Shown here: positions 36,291-43,651 of the stretch, in pieces
Layout: each line of letters starts with the position of its first letter
Position numbering within the stretch: the first letter of the stretch is position 1
NCBI GenBank assembly: GCA_050701115.1
Contig: JBOHER010000435.1
Span: 1 to 60,873 of the forward strand
Direction: 5' to 3'
DNA length: 60,873 nucleotides
DNA from: JBOHER01 sp050701115
GTDB taxonomy: Bacteria; Actinomycetota; Actinomycetes; Mycobacteriales; Pseudonocardiaceae
Notes under the pieces: model-generated
The model's database searches: none
What the model saw: only the letters and a program-made list of their open reading frames with translations
What the model was told of the DNA's origin: nothing
Translations under genes and position numbers: made by a program

Positions 36291-36328
36291 GTGCGTTCCT
36301 CACCTCCTAGGTTCGCGGTATCCGACCA

Positions 36329-36344
36329 GCTCGCGATCGCGAGC
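36329..36344. promoter_or_regulatory. 16-bp perfect palindrome in the corA/maoC intergenic region
   Basis: GCTCGCGATCGCGAGC is self-complementary over 16 bp with no spacer. It lies 20 bp upstream of the leader ORF ribosome-binding site and 167 bp before the divergent MaoC gene, in a position suited to an operator. It could also be chance in GC-rich DNA. Confidence 0.4.
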
Positions 36345-36510
36345 GGACTTCGGTGAGGCGAGGATACCCCTCGGCCACCGATGACGTCGTTTCGCACCGG
36401 CACGGCGTTACCTGGCGCACACCCGACTGCACAGTTCGGCCGCGCGAGTGGCAGGCTCGCATCGGTGCCGCTGGAGTACAGCGATGAGACACAGTGAAGG
36501 AGTTCGCAAC

Positions 36511-37014
36511 GTGCAGTTCGGCCGGTTTTACGAGGAGTTCGAGGTCGGCGCGGTGTACAAGCACTGGCCGGGCAAGACGGTGACGGAGTACGACGACCAC
36601 CTGTTCTGCCTGATCACGATGAACCACCACCCGCTGCACATGGACGCTCACTACGCCGTGCGGACCACCGACTTCGGCAAGAACGTCGTTGTCGGTAACT
36701 ACATCTACTCGTTGCTGCTCGGCATGTCCGTCGCAGACGTCTCCGGCAAGGCGATCGCCAACCTCGAGGTCGAGTCGCTCAAGCACGTCAAGCCGACCTT
36801 CCACGGCGACACCATCTACGGCGAGACCGAGGTGCTGGACAAGACACCGTCGAAGTCCAAGGACGACCGGGGCGTGGTGTACGTGGAGACCCGTGGCTAC
36901 AAGCAGGACGGCACCGTCGTGTGCGTTTTCCGGCGCAAGGTGATGGTGCCCAAGCGTTCCTACGGCGACACCAGGGGCGGCGAACAACCCGGCCGTCCCG
37001 TTCCGCATGAGTGA
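36511..37014 (+). CDS. MaoC family dehydratase
   Basis: A 167-aa single hot-dog fold protein. The hydratase-2 motif region reads YDDHLFCLITMNHHPLHMDA, containing the Asp and His expected in R-specific enoyl-CoA hydratases, followed by NYIYSLLLGMSVADVSG. Similar proteins hydrate mesaconyl- or other branched enoyl-CoA esters. The start is GTG at 36511, with GAAGGAG 8 nt upstream; an in-frame ATG at 36484 lies before that site and is rejected. It overlaps the next gene by 8 bp. Confidence 0.88.
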   Translation: MQFGRFYEEFEVGAVYKHWPGKTVTEYDDHLFCLITMNHHPLHMDAHYAVRTTDFGKNVVVGNYIYSLLLGMSVADVSGKAIANLEVESLKHVKPTFHGDTIYGETEVLDKTPSKSKDDRGVVYVETRGYKQDGTVVCVFRRKVMVPKRSYGDTRGGEQPGRPVPHE

Positions 37015-38098
37015 CCTCGCCGAGATCACGCGACGGCTGAGCCGGTTCGCCGAGGAGACGGCCGGCTCGTCACCGCTGTACTCGCACCTCGCCGCGCGGG
37101 CCGCCGCCGACGACGAGGTGGCAGGCCTGCTCACGGCCGCGCCGGACGAGCACGCGCGGCCGACCCTGCTGCTGGCGGCCGCGCACCGGCTGATCCAGGC
37201 CGATCCGATCCACCCGCTGTCCCGGTACTACCCGACGCTGGGCGGGTTCGACGGGGTGGACGCCGAGACCTGGCCGATGCTCCGCGCGTTCCTGCTCGAG
37301 CGGGCCGACGCGGCCCGGCAGCTGATCGCCACCCGAGTGACCCGCACCAACGAGGTGCAGCGGGCCGCGCTGCTGTACCCGGCGGTGGCCGCTGCCGCCA
37401 AGCAGGCGCGCGGCGCGATCGCCCTGTTCGAGGTGGGCTGCGCGGCCGGCCTGTTGCTCGGCCTTGACCGCTTCGGCTACCGGTACCAGTGCGGCGGCGA
37501 GCAGTACGCCGCGGGACCGATCAAGACGGCGGTGGGGCTGCACTGTGCCGTTGAGGTGGCAGCGGGAGCGACCTTCGCCAAACCGCAGAAGAAGCTCGTC
37601 GTGAGCGGTCGGATCGGTCTCGACAGCGCACCGGTCGACGCGGGCGACGAAGAAGAACTCGCCTGGCTGGAGGCCTGCGTATGGGCCGACCATCCGGAGC
37701 GCACCCGCCTGCTGCGCACCGCCGCCGCAGCGCAACGCAAGGATCCACCTCGGCTGGTGGCAGGCGATGCCGTGCACGATCTCGCGGGCACGGCCGCGCT
37801 GCTGCCCACCGAACTACCGCTGGTGGTGTTCACCAGCAACACCATGGCGCACCTGCCGGAGGACCGGCGCCCTGCCTTCATCGGCGCGCTGGCCGAGCTC
37901 GCGGCGGACCGTCCGCTGTGGTGGATCAGCCATGAGCCCTACCGGTACTGCCTGGCCTACCTGCAGCCCGGCCGGGATGACCTGGCGCAACGGCCGGGTG
38001 TGCTGAGCGTCGGCAGGTGGCATCAGGGCACGCCGGAGGTGACTGTGCTGGCCACTACCGACCTGCATGGCCAGCGGATGACCTGGTTGTCCCACTAG
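37007..38098 (+). CDS. DUF2332 domain-containing protein
   Basis: A 363-aa soluble protein. The order of conserved blocks fits DUF2332: SPLYSHLAARAAADDEVAGL, DPIHPLSRYYPTLGG, TNEVQRAALLYPAVA, LFEVGCAAGLLLGLDRFGY and a late PLVVFTSNTMAHLP. The segment EVGCAAGLLLGLD resembles a SAM-binding motif I, so a methyltransferase-like fold is possible. The function is unknown. It overlaps MaoC by 8 bp, so the two are co-expressed. A pair of overlapping hairpins follows the stop. Confidence 0.85.
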   Translation: MSDLAEITRRLSRFAEETAGSSPLYSHLAARAAADDEVAGLLTAAPDEHARPTLLLAAAHRLIQADPIHPLSRYYPTLGGFDGVDAETWPMLRAFLLERADAARQLIATRVTRTNEVQRAALLYPAVAAAAKQARGAIALFEVGCAAGLLLGLDRFGYRYQCGGEQYAAGPIKTAVGLHCAVEVAAGATFAKPQKKLVVSGRIGLDSAPVDAGDEEELAWLEACVWADHPERTRLLRTAAAAQRKDPPRLVAGDAVHDLAGTAALLPTELPLVVFTSNTMAHLPEDRRPAFIGALAELAADRPLWWISHEPYRYCLAYLQPGRDDLAQRPGVLSVGRWHQGTPEVTVLATTDLHGQRMTWLSH

Positions 38099-38131
38099 CG
38101 ACACCCTTCTTCGCGCGGACCCGGCCACGCC

Positions 38132-38158
38132 CCGGAGAAACTCCGGAGAGAACTCCGG
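38132..38158 (+). terminator. Two overlapping, mutually exclusive hairpins
   Basis: CCGGAG-AAA-CTCCGG (38132-38146) shares its right arm with CCGGAG-AGAA-CTCCGG (38143-38158). Only one can form at a time. Located 34 bp after the DUF2332 stop; it is most simply a terminator. Confidence 0.5.
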
Positions 38159-38186
38159 CTGGTGTGCGCGCGGGCCGTCGGTTACG

Positions 38187-38220
38187 CTACTGATAAGTAG
38201 GACTTCGAGTAACAGTTACT
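38187..38220 (+). promoter_or_regulatory. Two tandem inverted repeats, likely operator of the membrane-protein operon
   Basis: CTACT-GATA-AGTAG (38187-38200) and AGTAAC-A-GTTACT (38208-38220), 30-63 bp before the ATG at 38250. The second has the GTAAC-N-GTTAC core that also occurs in front of the TetR gene at 51540. Confidence 0.55.
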
Positions 38221-38249
38221 TGTAGTCTCAGTAACCATGAGGAGTAGCG

Positions 38250-40103
38250 ATGATCGAGGTGTTGGCAACGGAGCCGACCGTCCGCCCGGCAGGCGGGAGC
38301 GAGACGTTGGACATCGTCATCCTGGCCACCAGCGTGTCGGTGGGCTTCCTGGTCGTCGGCCTGCTGGGGCTGCGGCATCGCCGCGGCCATACCACCCTGC
38401 TCGGGCGAACGGCCGATGCCACGGCGCGCCTGCTCGGCGGTCCCGCCTGGGCCACGCTGCCGATGGCCGTCGCATTGGCATCGATGGCGACCGCCTACAT
38501 CGGTTACATGTGGGACGCCTCGATTCACATCAACAACGGCCGCGATATCGGCCCGTTCGGCAACCCGTCGCACATTCCGATGATGATCGGGCTGTACGGA
38601 ATCCTGATCTCCGGCCTGCTCGCGGTGATGTTGCCCAAGCCCGGTGAGCGTCCCGGGCCGATTCCGGTGCGCATTGCTCCGGGCTGGCGGGTCCCTGTCG
38701 GTGGTGTGCTGCTGTTGACCTGCGGGTTCTTCGCCTTCCTCGGCTTCCCACTTGACGAGGTGTGGCATCGGCTGTTCGGCCAGGACGTCACCGTCTGGGG
38801 GCCGACGCACGTGCTGATGCTCAGCGGCGCGATTCTATCTGTCGTCGGGCTGAGTGTGCTGTTCGCCGAGAGCGTCGGCGATTCCTGGCACCCCGCCGAG
38901 TGGGTGAGGTTCGGCCCCGCGCGGCGTTTTCTGGACAGCGGCCTGCCCGTGCTGCTGGCGAAGATGGCGCTGCCCGGGTTGCTGCTGGTCGGGTTCTCCG
39001 CGCTACTGGCGGAGTACGATTACGGCGCGCCGCTGTTCCAGTTGTGGCTGCAGCCCACCCTGATCGCCCTGTTCGCCGCCTTCGCGTTCACCCTTGCCCG
39101 GGTGTGGGCGGGCAGGCCAGGGTCCGCCCTGGTCGCACTTGCCGTCTTCCTCGCCGCTCGGGTGGCGATCGCGATCCTGGTCGGCCCGGTCCTCGGTGAG
39201 GGAATGCCCGCGTTTCCGCTCATGGCGGCCGAAGCCGTCTGCGTGGAGATCGCGGCCCTTGTGCTGCGACGGCGGCCGCTGCTGGCCGGGACGGTCGGCG
39301 GTGTGCTGATCGGCACGATCGGCTTCGGGACCGAGTGGCTGTGGGCGGCCGCGGCGATGCCCACCGCGTGGACCACGCCTGTGCTTGTGCCGGGCATGGT
39401 GTCGGCGACGGTGGCGGGCGTAGCGGGCGGAATCGGCGGTGCCCTCCTGGGCATGGCGCTGACCGGGACGCTGCCCAGGGCCCGGACGGCCAGGGCGTTG
39501 ACCGTTGGCGCGCTCGCCGCCGTCATCGGCGTGGTCGGCAACGGCCTGGTGGGAGCCGAAGGACAACCGGGGACCGCGACGGTAACGCTCACCGACGTCG
39601 CCGCCACGCCCGAACGCCGAGCTATGGCCACGGTGCGGTTCACGCCTGCCCAGCTCACCGAGGGCGCGACCTACGTCCGTGTGCTCGCCTACCAGGGTGG
39701 CCCGCCGGTGGAGAGCCAGGCACTCGACAAGATCGGGCCCGGGGTTTTCCACACCGTCGAGCCGATCCCGGTGTCCGGCCGGTGGAAGACGCTGATCAGG
39801 ATCGGCAACGGCCGTGCAATGCAGGCAGTGCCCGTCTACCTGCCCGCCGACCCCGGGATCCCCGCCCCCGAAGTCGCCGCTCCGGCTCGATTCACCCGTC
39901 CGGTGATCGACCAGGACGCCTACCTCATGCGGGAATGGCGCACGGACACCCCGGCCTGGCTGGCTCCGGCCGCGGGCCTGGTCGTGCTCGCGCTCGGCCT
40001 GGCGTTCATCACGCTGATCTCGCTCGGCGCAGCCCGGTTCGGACGGCGCCCGAAGGCAACCACCTCCGCTCCGGAAGGAATCCTCGACCGTGTCTCGTCG
40101 TAA
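38250..40103 (+). CDS. Large polytopic membrane protein with C-terminal YtkA-like outer domain
   Basis: A 617-aa protein of unknown function. It has about 12 hydrophobic segments (residues 20-430), including AYIGYMWDASIHINNGRDIG, with conserved-looking Trp/Asp/His/Asn residues near the membrane surface. An extracytoplasmic domain (about 445-570) contains VFHTVEPIPVSGRWKTLIRI, a pattern like YtkA/FixH domains linked with copper proteins. A last helix and basic tail close it. GAGGAGT precedes the ATG. It overlaps the following dehydrogenase by 14 bp. A metal or redox membrane role is inference only. Confidence 0.75.
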   Translation: MIEVLATEPTVRPAGGSETLDIVILATSVSVGFLVVGLLGLRHRRGHTTLLGRTADATARLLGGPAWATLPMAVALASMATAYIGYMWDASIHINNGRDIGPFGNPSHIPMMIGLYGILISGLLAVMLPKPGERPGPIPVRIAPGWRVPVGGVLLLTCGFFAFLGFPLDEVWHRLFGQDVTVWGPTHVLMLSGAILSVVGLSVLFAESVGDSWHPAEWVRFGPARRFLDSGLPVLLAKMALPGLLLVGFSALLAEYDYGAPLFQLWLQPTLIALFAAFAFTLARVWAGRPGSALVALAVFLAARVAIAILVGPVLGEGMPAFPLMAAEAVCVEIAALVLRRRPLLAGTVGGVLIGTIGFGTEWLWAAAAMPTAWTTPVLVPGMVSATVAGVAGGIGGALLGMALTGTLPRARTARALTVGALAAVIGVVGNGLVGAEGQPGTATVTLTDVAATPERRAMATVRFTPAQLTEGATYVRVLAYQGGPPVESQALDKIGPGVFHTVEPIPVSGRWKTLIRIGNGRAMQAVPVYLPADPGIPAPEVAAPARFTRPVIDQDAYLMREWRTDTPAWLAPAAGLVVLALGLAFITLISLGAARFGRRPKATTSAPEGILDRVSS

Positions 40104-40968
40104 CCGCTCACTGCAGGACAAAGTCGTCTTCATCACCGGCGCCGCAAGAGGCATCGGCGCGCAGACCGCGCGAGAAGTGGCCGCACGCGGGGCCAAGGTC
40201 GCCCTGGTCGGCCTCGAGCCGCAGGAACTTGCCGCTGTCGCGGCCGAACTCGGCGACGGCCACGTGTGGTTCGAAGCCGATGTGACCGATCAGGCATCCC
40301 TCGATGCGGCCGTAACCGGCGCGGTGCAGCGGCTGGGCGGGATCGACGTCGTGGTAGCCAACGCAGGCGTCGCCGCATACGGCACGGTGCGCACGATCGA
40401 CCCGGACGCGTTCGCCCGCACGGTCGAGATCAACCTGACCGGCGTCTTCCGCACTGTCCGGGCGGCGCTGCCTCGGGTCATCGAGCGCAAGGGCTACGTG
40501 CTGGTGGTGGCCTCGCTCGCCTCGTTCACCCCCCTGGGTGGTTTGTCGGCGTACACGGCGAGCAAGGCGGGTGCCGAGTCGTTCACCCGGGCGTTGAAGA
40601 TGGAGGTCGCCCACCTCGGCGTCGACGTCGGCAGCGCCCATCCGTCCTGGATCGACACCGACATGGTCCGTGGCGCGGAGCACGACCTGCCCGCCTTCAA
40701 GGAACTGCGCGGCAAGCTGCCGTGGCCCGCGAACTCGACGACGACAGTGCGGGACTGCGGTCGCGCCTTCGCGGAGGGGATCGAGAAGCGCGCGGCAAGG
40801 GTGTATGTGCCCCGGAGCATCGCCGTGGCCAGCGCGGTGCGCGCGTCGATCTCAAGCCCGATCGGCGACTTCGTGACGCGGCGGATGGCGGGCAAGCTGG
40901 TGCCGCGGCTGGAGGACGAGGTCCGCGCGCTGGGTCGCTCGTTCGGCAGGCACGTGCCCAGGTCCTAG
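40090..40968 (+). CDS. Short-chain dehydrogenase/reductase
   Basis: A 292-aa classical SDR. The cofactor loop is TGAARGIG, the NAG motif is VVANAGVAAYG, the active site has Ser (VVASLASF) and Tyr-x3-Lys (YTASK). The Arg/Gly arrangement allows NAD(P), and the NADP preference is not decidable. The C-terminal 40 residues form an amphipathic extension (SSPIGDFVTRRMAGKLVPRL) that may touch the membrane. The GTG start lies inside the end of the membrane-protein gene. The substrate is unknown. Its stop shares CTAG with the convergent Nudix gene. Confidence 0.9.
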   Translation: MSRRNRSLQDKVVFITGAARGIGAQTAREVAARGAKVALVGLEPQELAAVAAELGDGHVWFEADVTDQASLDAAVTGAVQRLGGIDVVVANAGVAAYGTVRTIDPDAFARTVEINLTGVFRTVRAALPRVIERKGYVLVVASLASFTPLGGLSAYTASKAGAESFTRALKMEVAHLGVDVGSAHPSWIDTDMVRGAEHDLPAFKELRGKLPWPANSTTTVRDCGRAFAEGIEKRAARVYVPRSIAVASAVRASISSPIGDFVTRRMAGKLVPRLEDEVRALGRSFGRHVPRS

Positions 40969-41390
40969 GCTCCGGAAGCCGCTCGGCCGCGGGGTAGTGC
41001 TCCCCATTCGCGCAACGTTGTGGTGAGCGCGTCGACGAGCTCACCCGTGCGATCGAGCCGGTCGTACTCCGCGGCGGTTACCCAGCGTGCTTCCGCCGCG
41101 TCATCACCTGCGGTGAGCACCCCTGCGGTCACCCGGCAGGCGTAGTCGTAGATCTCGAACGGACCGCGCGTCACCGTGCCGATCAACGCGCCGGGCTCGA
41201 CCTCGAGACCGGTTTCCTCGCTGAGTTCGCGCCGGACCGCGTCGGCGTCGGATTCGCCCTGCTCAACCCGGCCACCGGGGATCGACCACTTGCCGCGCGA
41301 GGGTTCGTTGGCCCGGCGAATCAGCAGCAGCCTGCCGTCACCGTCATGGACGATACCGCCCACGCAGCGCACCGCGGAGAGATGAGTCAT
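40965..41390 (-). CDS. Nudix hydrolase
   Basis: A 141-aa Nudix protein with a complete Nudix box, GGRVEQGESDADAVRRELSE followed by ETGLE (GX5EX7REUXEEXGU). It hydrolyses nucleoside diphosphate derivatives; MutT-like house-cleaning or NDP-sugar substrates are possible. The ATG at 41390 is used; two in-frame GTG codons lie just upstream. It is convergent with the SDR gene. Confidence 0.9.
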   Translation of the reverse strand: MTHLSAVRCVGGIVHDGDGRLLLIRRANEPSRGKWSIPGGRVEQGESDADAVRRELSEETGLEVEPGALIGTVTRGPFEIYDYACRVTAGVLTAGDDAAEARWVTAAEYDRLDRTGELVDALTTTLREWGALPRGRAASGA

Positions 41391-41556
41391 AACCACCACT
41401 CAGAGTAGTCATCCGGTAGCATGTCGGTCATGCGCTGCCCCATGCGCGGGACTTTCCTCCCTTATCCGGGCGGCATGCGGTACAACGATACTGTTTGGGC
41501 ACATGTACGTGGGCCGGCAATCGACCCGACAACGAGAGAGACGGGACCTGATCGTC

Positions 41557-41721
41557 GTGGACGTGAAGAAGATCGCCGTACTAGCTGTCGCCGCCGTTCT
41601 GGTGTTCTTCGTGATTTCCCAGCCAGGTACCGCGGCCGCGATGGTGCATAACATCCTGGGCATGCTCGCCAGTGCCGCCGAATCGCTGATCACCTTTGTC
41701 TCCAATGTGGTCAACGGCTGA
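41557..41721 (+). CDS. Small membrane protein (54 aa)
   Basis: A 54-aa protein starting with a Val/Lys-rich segment, then one hydrophobic helix (IAVLAVAAVLVFFVISQ) and an amphipathic C-terminal helix (LGMLASAAESLITFVSN). The start is GTG at 41557; the upstream in-frame extension is rich in Arg and unlikely. It ends 13 bp before the PH-domain gene, so the two form a pair. Similar small proteins precede PH-domain genes in other actinomycetes (recollection). The function is unknown. Confidence 0.7.
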   Translation: MDVKKIAVLAVAAVLVFFVISQPGTAAAMVHNILGMLASAAESLITFVSNVVNG

Positions 41722-41734
41722 TTAGGGGCCTGCC

Positions 41735-42307
41735 ATTTCTATCTTCGCACCACGCGACCCGGACGATTACCTGCTGGACACCGAGCGCAGGGTGATCCGG
41801 GTGCGACGGCACTGGGCGTCCCTGCTGTGGGACAGCTTTGAAGCCGCTGCGCTGCTGGCCATCGCGGTGATGATCTCGTACCTGTTGCCTCCCGCCGACT
41901 GGGCCGTGTACGTGCACAACGTGCTCTGGTACGCGGCGCTGGCCATCCTGCTGCGCTTCTCCTACCTGGTGATGGAGTGGTGGGTGGAGACCCTCGTGGT
42001 CACCGATAAGCGATTCATCATGACGACCGGAGTGTTCACCACCAAGGTGCTGATGATGCCGATCAGCAAGGTCACCGACCTGACCTACAAGCGAACCGCC
42101 TGGGGCCGGTTGCTCGGCTACGGGACGATGCTCGTCGAGTCGGCGGGCCAGATCCAGGCACTCAACAACATCGACTACCTGCCCAGCCCGGAAGAGTTCT
42201 ACGACACCATCTCCGAGCTGGTATTCGGCGACAAGCAGGCGCAGGCCCAGCGGTTCTCGATGATCAAGGCGCAGCGCGTCGCGCGCGGGAAACGGACGGT
42301 CGGCTAA
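41735..42307 (+). CDS. PH (YdbS/bPH2-like) domain membrane protein, apparent ATT start
   Basis: A 190-aa protein with two transmembrane helices (AALLAIAVMISYLLPP and VLWYAALAILLRFSYLV), then a bacterial PH domain (ETLVVTDKRFIMTTGVFTTK and ISKVTDLTYKRT). The coding signal plainly begins upstream of the first GTG (41792): SIFAPRDPDDYLLDTERR is typical of the family. A TAG stop lies 12 nt before it. Between them the only family-fitting start is ATT at 41735, with AGGGG 6 nt upstream. Starting at GTG 41792 would lose this conserved segment. Confidence 0.8.
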   Translation: MSIFAPRDPDDYLLDTERRVIRVRRHWASLLWDSFEAAALLAIAVMISYLLPPADWAVYVHNVLWYAALAILLRFSYLVMEWWVETLVVTDKRFIMTTGVFTTKVLMMPISKVTDLTYKRTAWGRLLGYGTMLVESAGQIQALNNIDYLPSPEEFYDTISELVFGDKQAQAQRFSMIKAQRVARGKRTVG

Positions 42308-42340
42308 CCCGCTCCCGGGCTCATCGGAGAGACTGCCCTG

Positions 42341-43222
42341 GTGAGCAGCGCTTCCGGCCGTCGTATCGACCTCCACACCCATTCCAGTGTCTCGGATGGC
42401 ACCGACACCCCAGCCGAGCTGATGGCAGCCGCCGTCTCGGCAGGCCTCGACGTCATCGCGCTCACCGACCACGACACCACCGAGGGCTGGCAGCAGGCCA
42501 TGGCCGCACTGCCCGCCGGGTTGACCTTGGTGCCCGGTGCGGAGCTGTCCTGCGTGTCCGACAACGGCTACGGCCGGCCGATCAGCGTGCACCTGCTCGG
42601 CTACCTGTTCGACCCCCAATCGCCCGCCATCGCGACCGAGCAGCGCAGGCTCAGGGTCGAGCGGCGGACCCGGCTGCGGGCGATGGCCGAGCGGATGGCC
42701 GCGGACGGCCTGCCCGTCGACCCCGACACGCTGCTGGCCGATCTCGCCGAGGACGCGCCCGCCGGCCGTCCGCACCTGGCTCGCGCGCTGGTGCGGGCCG
42801 GTGTGGTCGCGGATGTGAACGAGGCGTTCGCCAGCTACCTGGGCATCGGGCGCGGCTACTACCTGCCGAGGACAGACACGCCCGTGCGGCAGGCCATCGA
42901 CATGATCGCGGCCGCAGGCGGGGTGACCGTGCTGGCGCACGCCTTCGCGCACACCCGAGGGCCGACGGTCAGCGCCGAGGTGATCGCCGAACTCGCGGCG
43001 CGGGGACTCACCGGCCTCGAGGTGGACCATCCCAACCACGACCCGGCCACCCGCGAGCGGTTGCGCGGTCTCGCCGCGGACTTGCACCTGCTGCCGACCG
43101 GATCGAGCGACTACCACGGTACGAACAAGTCGATCGCGCTCGGCGCGGAGATGACCGACCCGGGGGTGTTCGACGCCCTGATCGAGCGCGCCACCGGAGC
43201 CGAGATCGTGGTGGGGGCGTAG
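42341..43222 (+). CDS. PHP domain phosphoesterase
   Basis: A 293-aa protein of the PHP superfamily. Metal ligands are visible in IDLHTHSSVSDG, ALTDHDTTEG, the Glu in VPGAELSCVS, AHAFAHTRG and TGSSDYHGT. It resembles the YciV/RNase AM group (5'-3' exonuclease or 3',5'-nucleoside bisphosphate phosphatase). The GTG start at 42341 lies 33 bp after the PH-domain gene. Confidence 0.9.
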   Translation: MSSASGRRIDLHTHSSVSDGTDTPAELMAAAVSAGLDVIALTDHDTTEGWQQAMAALPAGLTLVPGAELSCVSDNGYGRPISVHLLGYLFDPQSPAIATEQRRLRVERRTRLRAMAERMAADGLPVDPDTLLADLAEDAPAGRPHLARALVRAGVVADVNEAFASYLGIGRGYYLPRTDTPVRQAIDMIAAAGGVTVLAHAFAHTRGPTVSAEVIAELAARGLTGLEVDHPNHDPATRERLRGLAADLHLLPTGSSDYHGTNKSIALGAEMTDPGVFDALIERATGAEIVVGA

Positions 43223-43261
43223 CGCTGATGCGGGGATACGGTCGAGTTGGAGTGGGTGCGG

Positions 43262-43567
43262 ATGCCCGCTAGGCGGGTCGGGGGACCACAGCTCGCACAC
43301 GATGGGTTCTGGCGTGGACTCGCCGGGACACTCGCCGCCGGACTGGTCCTGCTGGCCATCGTGCTCGCGGGTGCCGAGGCGCTCGCCTCGGATCTCGGGG
43401 TGGCGGGACCGGGAGCTTCGGCGGTCGTAGGTCACCTGGCCGCCGCCGTCTTCGCGGTGGCGGCCGCATCCTTCGCCGATCGCAGGGAGGGCTCGATCGC
43501 GGCCATCGGTGTCGCGGCTTCGGTGTTGATCACCAGTGGCACGCTGTGGCTCTTCTGGTGGTCGTGA
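43262..43567 (+). CDS. Small membrane protein (101 aa)
   Basis: A 101-aa hydrophobic protein with three predicted helices (LAGTLAAGLVLLAIVLAG, VGHLAAAVFAVAAASFA, SIAAIGVAASVLITSGTLWL). The ATG at 43262 has GGAG about 9 nt upstream. It follows the PHP gene closely and ends before a strong hairpin. I do not recognise the family; a minor membrane protein co-transcribed with the PHP gene is all that can be said. Confidence 0.7.
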   Translation: MPARRVGGPQLAHDGFWRGLAGTLAAGLVLLAIVLAGAEALASDLGVAGPGASAVVGHLAAAVFAVAAASFADRREGSIAAIGVAASVLITSGTLWLFWWS

Positions 43568-43580
43568 CGCTGGGGCGCAC

Positions 43581-43635
43581 CGAGCTGAAGGTGACCTTCG
43601 GTGCCGAATATGCACCGAGGGCCACCTTCAGCTCG
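43581..43635. terminator. Long bidirectional hairpin between convergent genes
   Basis: Arms of 24 bp (43581-43604 and 43612-43635) matching at 22 positions with a 7-nt loop CGAATAT. The core reads GAGCTGAAGGTGACCTTCGG. It lies between the convergent membrane-protein and carboxypeptidase genes. Confidence 0.8.
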
Positions 43636-43651
43636 CCGCCGCTGCACCAGG

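Noticed and set aside
36036..36356. A 106-aa plus-strand ORF over the corA upstream region
   Set aside because: No ribosome-binding site, no homology signal, and it is antisense to the start of corA.
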